Translations under genes and position numbers: made by a program
From: Chloroflexota bacterium
GTDB taxonomy: Bacteria > Chloroflexota > UBA11872
Direction of reading: 5' to 3'
Assembly (NCBI GenBank): GCA_022821645.1
Contig: JAJEDE010000022.1
Span: 138,794 to 202,793 of the forward strand
Length of the DNA: 64,000 nt
The notes under the pieces: generated by a model
What the model was told of the DNA's origin: nothing
Seen by the model: the letters and a program-made list of their open reading frames with translations, nothing else
The model's database searches: none
Shown: positions 60,763 to 64,000 of the stretch, one piece after another
Layout of the letters: every line of letters starts with the position of its first letter
Numbering within the stretch: position 1 is the stretch's first letter

Positions 60763-61012
60763 GTCCCAATCTCCCGTGCAGGCTGGCGTTCCACGCATGG
60801 TAGTCGAGCCGGACCTGCCTGTCGGAACGTCGGCCTGAACCTGCAGTCCTCTGCCCGCTTGGGCCCGACGAGCGTTATGCCCTACCGGCGGCCAAGGCTC
60901 CCGCGCGTATTGTCGCGCGTGGCGCACGGCGCTTATAGATCAGGTGCACGTGCCCTGGGGCAACTCCGTGAGCGTACGGGGCCGGATTCGGTTGGCGCGG
61001 TGCGGCAGGCGA

Positions 61013-61801
61013 CTACGGTTCCAATCCTGAGGTCTCACCCTCAGTCAGAGTTCGGTGGAGTCGCCAGGAGTAGCAGGCATGACACATGCACTGCGCCGCA
61101 TTCGCGCTGACGTGAGTCAAACCGTGAAGTCGATCATCCTCACGGTCGAACTTCGGCAAGATTGTGTTGAAGTCCCATGCAAGCCCTTTCTCGAAGCTCC
61201 CCCACGTTGCGTTGGTTACCAGGTCGGCTGCCTGCAGCAACCGCGTTCGCGACGCCCGGGCGAAGAGCGGAATGTCGGCAAGGTTGCGGGTACGACTCCA
61301 CTGGGTGCCGTCGCGTAGGATCCGGTCGCCCAGAGTTTCCAGACGCTCACGATAGTTCGACTCCGCGACGATCACGAGGCCGCGTTGTGTGTCTCCTAGC
61401 TGGTGACGGCGACTCAGCATCAGATCGAAGCGGCTGATCACGTCTTCGAACGCGACCTCATAAGGGTCACGGGGAGCGACGTGCACCCGGTCCACTACTG
61501 TGGCGAAGAGCACGGGATGTGGCGAGTCGCGAAGCGCTGCATATGCGGCCGTCAGCAACTCACGGCGCTCTGACCCGGTGAGTTGGTCATACGGCGGCCG
61601 AGCGCGTTGACCCTCCCTGACGCGAAGCGGTGACGCGTGCAATTCGACCGAGGCGTGAGTTTCCGGAAAGAAACGCTGTACCAGCGCATCGAGATCCTGC
61701 TTGAGCCAGTACGCGCTGCGCTCGAAGATCGAAAGACCGCCCACCACGACATGACCCGTGCCTGGATGCGTGCCGGCCTCGTCCAGATACAACAGGTGCA
61801 T
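61013..61801 (-). CDS. DUF3800 domain-containing protein
   Basis: Protein of 262 residues with the DUF3800 signature: MHLLYLDEAGTHPGTG at the N-terminus, and LLQAADLVTNATWG near the C-terminus, with carboxylates between (RFDLMLSRRH, LVIVAESNYRE). DUF3800 proteins are predicted RNase H-fold nucleases often found in phages, defence loci and mobile regions. ATG 61801 is preceded by GCAGGAGG with an 8-base spacer. Base composition is somewhat less G+C-rich than the neighbours, and no partner gene is nearby. Function unproven. Confidence 0.85.
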   Translation of the reverse strand: MHLLYLDEAGTHPGTGHVVVGGLSIFERSAYWLKQDLDALVQRFFPETHASVELHASPLRVREGQRARPPYDQLTGSERRELLTAAYAALRDSPHPVLFATVVDRVHVAPRDPYEVAFEDVISRFDLMLSRRHQLGDTQRGLVIVAESNYRERLETLGDRILRDGTQWSRTRNLADIPLFARASRTRLLQAADLVTNATWGSFEKGLAWDFNTILPKFDREDDRLHGLTHVSANAAQCMCHACYSWRLHRTLTEGETSGLEP

Positions 61802-62173
61802 GAAAAATGCCTCCTGCCCAATAACATAGAAAGGGCGACCCACCGGGCCGCCCATAGGCCGACAAAAGATCTCCACAATGCAGCCGGCTGGGCGTGAGCC
61901 CTACGGACCTTCGGTACCCGAGCAGTCCTGCCAGCCAAGACAATCGTCCGGATCATGACTGTGACTGTCAAGCGGTGGTCGTGGGAGGAGGCGCTAGTGG
62001 GTCATTTTGACGTCTCAGTGCGGCATGGTGACCTGCGATCCACCAGCGCCTGCGTGGGAGTGACGGAATCAACGTGACCCATCACCCGGTCTGCCGGCCA
62101 AAGCCCCTCACTCCCAAGCGCGTTGCTCGTGGTCGTCACGCGGGTGCTCCGCAGTCAGTCCGCCGCCTTGCTT
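61802..62173. other. Non-coding gap with IS-like inverted repeat
   Basis: A 372 bp stretch without a convincing gene. TGGGTCA at 61998-62004 and its inverted copy TGACCCA at 62075-62081 stand about 70 bp apart, with the TGTCAAGCGGTGGTC and TTTTGACGTCTCAGTGCGGC segments nearby. The look is of a decayed insertion-sequence end; no transposase reading frame is left. Confidence 0.3.
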
Positions 62174-62548
62174 CTATCCCGCCGTCCCGTCCTTGCGGCG
62201 GTGGAGCAGGATCAGGTTGCCGTCGGGGTCGGCTATCCCGGCCGCGTAGCACGATGCCTGTTCGCCGGGCCCGAGGATGATGTCCACGCCGAGGTGGCGA
62301 AGTTCGTCAACGGCTTGGCCGACGTCGTCCACGGCAATGGCAATGGCGCCGCCCTGAACGGCCGCACCGGCGCCTTCTGGATCCAGGCGAAGGGCGAGAA
62401 CCGTTGGCGTACTGCCAACCGCGAACTCGACCCAGCCGGGACCTTCCCAGGACTTCAGCGTCATGCCCAACGTGTTCTCGTAGAAGTCCGCGCTCCTGGT
62501 GATATCGCTGACGTTGTAGACGAAGAAGTCGATCCCCCGTGGTTTCAC
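62174..62548 (-). CDS. VOC-family protein
   Basis: Single-domain vicinal-oxygen-chelate protein, 124 residues: FFVYNVSDITRSADFYENTLGM, VEFAVGSTPTVLAL and AGIADPDGNLILLHRR. Usual metal-site His at the first position is not evident in the IDFFVYNV strand, so it may be a binding protein rather than a metal enzyme. GTG 62548 follows TAGGAG with a 6-base spacer. Dioxygenase, glyoxalase or antibiotic-resistance types share this fold; not resolved. Confidence 0.85.
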   Translation of the reverse strand: MKPRGIDFFVYNVSDITRSADFYENTLGMTLKSWEGPGWVEFAVGSTPTVLALRLDPEGAGAAVQGGAIAIAVDDVGQAVDELRHLGVDIILGPGEQASCYAAGIADPDGNLILLHRRKDGTAG

Positions 62549-62675
62549 CAGGTACTCCTACATGGGTGATGTTGGACTCGGCACGGCCCAGCCACGCCAG
62601 CGGCACACATGCGCCGACGTCGCGTCAGGTGACCTGACGATAGCGAACGGCTGATCCCGGCGGTCCTGTGACTGC

Positions 62676-63440
62676 CTACGCGAGTGGACAGGCCCCGCAC
62701 ACGCGGTAGCGCAGAAATACCTCGCCCTCGTGCGTGGCGGTGCTGATCAATTTCAGCTGTTGCAGCTCGTCGTGCGGCAGCGCCGCCGCACCCTCCACAG
62801 CCGTTCGCGGCCTCGGCTCGCCAATGATGGACGGCGTCACCGTGATGAAGAACTCGTCCACCAGCCCCGCCGTCAGCATGTAGTAATTCAGAATCGCCCC
62901 GCCCTCGCATACCAACCGTCGCACGCTGCGCTCCGCTGCCAGGTAACGCATCAGGCCATCCAGGTCAACGCTGTCCATGCCGATCGTCACGATCTCGGCA
63001 ACGTCCGCTAGTCCAGGCGTGACATCGGCGGTCTCCGGCACCACGACCACCGGCCGAATCGGATAGCTGCGGCGCTGAAACACCCGGTCGTTTGGATCGA
63101 TCTGGCCGGAGTTGGACACCACGATGAACAACGGCGGGCTGTCCAGTCCCCGCCGCCGCCGCTCCCGCTGCAGCTCCGCGCTCCACATGTAGCGGTCGAC
63201 CCGCATCCCCAGCGTGCGCGCCCCGTGCAGCACGGCGTCGAAATGGATGCGAAACCGTCGAAACGTCCGCTGGTCGGCGTCCAGGCTGATCGGCCAATAG
63301 TCGGCCGTTGGTCCCGTAATGGCCCCGTCCACCGTCATGACCATCTGGATGGCGGTGTAGGGACGCCAGGTCCCGCTCGGAAGCTTCAGATCGTCGTAAA
63401 CGCCGCCCGAGTCGTCCTGCGTGCGTCCCGGCTGCGTCAC
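62676..63440 (-). CDS. Dihydrofolate reductase/RibD C-terminal-like protein
   Basis: Reductase-fold protein of 254 residues: AIQMVMTVDGAITG at the N-terminus, DAVLHGARTLGMRVDRY in the nucleotide region, and LVCEGGAILNYYMLTAGLVDEFFITVTPSIIG near the C-terminus, all typical of RibD C-terminal domain proteins. Riboflavin pathway activity is possible, but stand-alone relatives act on other substrates. GTG 63440 lies 1 bp after the response regulator stop, so the genes are co-transcribed. Confidence 0.85.
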   Translation of the reverse strand: MTQPGRTQDDSGGVYDDLKLPSGTWRPYTAIQMVMTVDGAITGPTADYWPISLDADQRTFRRFRIHFDAVLHGARTLGMRVDRYMWSAELQRERRRRGLDSPPLFIVVSNSGQIDPNDRVFQRRSYPIRPVVVVPETADVTPGLADVAEIVTIGMDSVDLDGLMRYLAAERSVRRLVCEGGAILNYYMLTAGLVDEFFITVTPSIIGEPRPRTAVEGAAALPHDELQQLKLISTATHEGEVFLRYRVCGACPLA

Positions 63441-63441
63441 C

Positions 63442-63885
63442 CTACTCGGGCGGCAGCTTCACGATGTTCAGCCAAAAGTCCTGGATCGATGCCACCGCGT
63501 GCATGAACTGTTCCAGGTCTACCGGCTTGGTCACGTAGGCGTTCGCATACAGGTCGTACGTGCGCAGGATGTCCTGCTCGGCCGCCGAACTGGTCAGCAC
63601 CACTACGGGAATCCGGTGTAGGTCGGGGTCCGACTTCAGATCCTGCAACACCTCGCGCCCGTCCTTCCGGGGAAGGTTTAGGTCCAGCAGGATCAGGTCG
63701 GGTCGCGGCTGGTCCGCGTATTCACCCTGCCGGCGCACGTAGGCAATGGCCTGTTCACCGTCGATGACCACGTTCAGCGTGTTGCGGATCTTGGCTTCGC
63801 GCACCGCCTCCTGCGTCAGGCGCACGTCGCCCGGGTTGTCCTCCACCAGCAGAATCTCTATCGGGGCGCCAGTCTCCTGGGCCAC
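63442..63885 (-). CDS. Receiver-only response regulator, Rcp1-like
   Basis: Single receiver domain, 147 residues: [20 protein letters not shown] (acidic pair), [13 protein letters not shown] (phospho-acceptor Asp, about residue 67), VVLTSSA (Thr) and [10 protein letters not shown] (Lys). It is the Rcp1 type used with phytochrome-like or hybrid kinases. GTG 63885 has AGGAGGG 5 bases upstream. It has no output domain. The partial frame upstream on the same strand may be its kinase. Confidence 0.93.
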   Translation of the reverse strand: MAQETGAPIEILLVEDNPGDVRLTQEAVREAKIRNTLNVVIDGEQAIAYVRRQGEYADQPRPDLILLDLNLPRKDGREVLQDLKSDPDLHRIPVVVLTSSAAEQDILRTYDLYANAYVTKPVDLEQFMHAVASIQDFWLNIVKLPPE

Positions 63886-63966
63886 GTCAGCCCTCCTTTC
63901 GCCCGGGGACGTGCCCCAGGTGTTTCGCGCATGGGCGGCTGGCCTGTCCGCGGAAACGGGACCGGC

Positions 63967-64000
63967 TCAACTGCCCGTGCCCGCCGCCTCGCCGGCCTTT
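63967..64000 (-). CDS. 3' end of an upstream gene, possibly the sensor kinase
   Basis: On the minus strand the last bases of the window read KAGEAAGTGS and then TGA at 63969-63967, a plausible C-terminal tail ending 81 bp before the response regulator start. It is too short to identify; a sensor kinase is only suggested by the position. Confidence 0.25.
   Translation of the reverse strand, partial: KAGEAAGTGS

Noticed and set aside
60924..60950. CGCGCG hairpin in the gap after the second Gfo/Idh gene
   Set aside because: Short alternating CG repeat without a T tract or neighbour at the right distance; expected by chance in this composition.
59665..61110. 481-codon plus-strand frame over the second Gfo/Idh gene and the gap
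   Set aside because: Antisense to a clear oxidoreductase and extends into non-coding DNA; no start signals or motifs.

Overview
This 64 kb window is a dense, high-G+C bacterial chromosome segment with short intergenic gaps, genes on both strands and many 1-8 bp start/stop overlaps. It carries housekeeping genes (principal-type sigma factor, ftsY, nadA, tpiA, gltB, glmS, dut, tilS, ftsH, one tRNA-Val). These are mixed with genes typical of heterotrophic marine or host-associated lineages: Gfo/Idh/MocA oxidoreductases, a PmoA-like DUF6807 protein, heparinase II/III, D-aminoacylase, S9 peptidase, and a LonB/YcbZ-like protease. A Chloroflexota-like bacterium is my best guess; it rests on protein style and gene order only. 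No rRNA, CRISPR array, complete IS element or prophage is visible.

Bases 1-19,400: the 3' part of a PfkB sugar kinase, a YbjQ protein, a convergent amidase and nitroreductase, a phosphofructokinase with pyrophosphate-type active-site residues, nadA, and the sigma factor on the minus strand. An Fe-S supply block follows (SufR-like regulator, cysteine desulfurase, A-type carrier). Then come ftsY overlapping a sugar nucleotidyltransferase, a small zinc ribbon protein, an MFS transporter, tpiA, a PHP phosphoesterase and a GT2 glycosyltransferase. A MarR-controlled heterodimeric ABC exporter closes the region, with a near-consensus promoter overlapping a 25 bp palindrome in front of marR.

Bases 19,400-35,500: a Lon-like protease, a D-2-hydroxyacid dehydrogenase, an atypical SDR behind two small unknown genes, and gltB without gltD but followed by two overlapping unknown genes. 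Next are a secreted nuclease (SNase plus lamin-tail domain) and a three-gene group: a homocysteine-methyltransferase-like protein with an altered zinc site, then two flavoproteins resembling opine oxidase or HCN synthase subunits. tRNA-Val(GAC) has its own promoter. Bases 35,500-43,700: a PLP deaminase-family enzyme, a 54 aa lipoprotein, a GT4 glycosyltransferase overlapping a heparinase II/III protein, two sugar ABC permeases with no binding protein or ATPase, and a degenerate Gfo/Idh protein, with a terminator-like hairpin after the permeases.

Bases 43,700-64,000: a VOC protein, a peptide/D-amino-acid scavenging group (zinc-PLC-like protein, D-aminoacylase, small CxxCxGxG protein, S9 peptidase), and a glmS-ftsB/divIC-dut-tilS-ftsH cluster resembling the Gram-positive divIC-tilS-ftsH neighbourhood. 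A PHP protein, two overlapping unknown genes, a PmoA-like protein with two Gfo/Idh oxidoreductases, a probable island with a DUF3800 gene, and a RibD-like reductase behind a receiver-only response regulator complete the window. The window holds no single obvious new system. The best leads are the altered-zinc methyltransferase/flavoprotein operon, the Shine-Dalgarno-covering hairpin at ftsH, the asymmetric ABC exporter with its operator, the unknown pair at 56.0-57.3 kb and the DUF3800 island.
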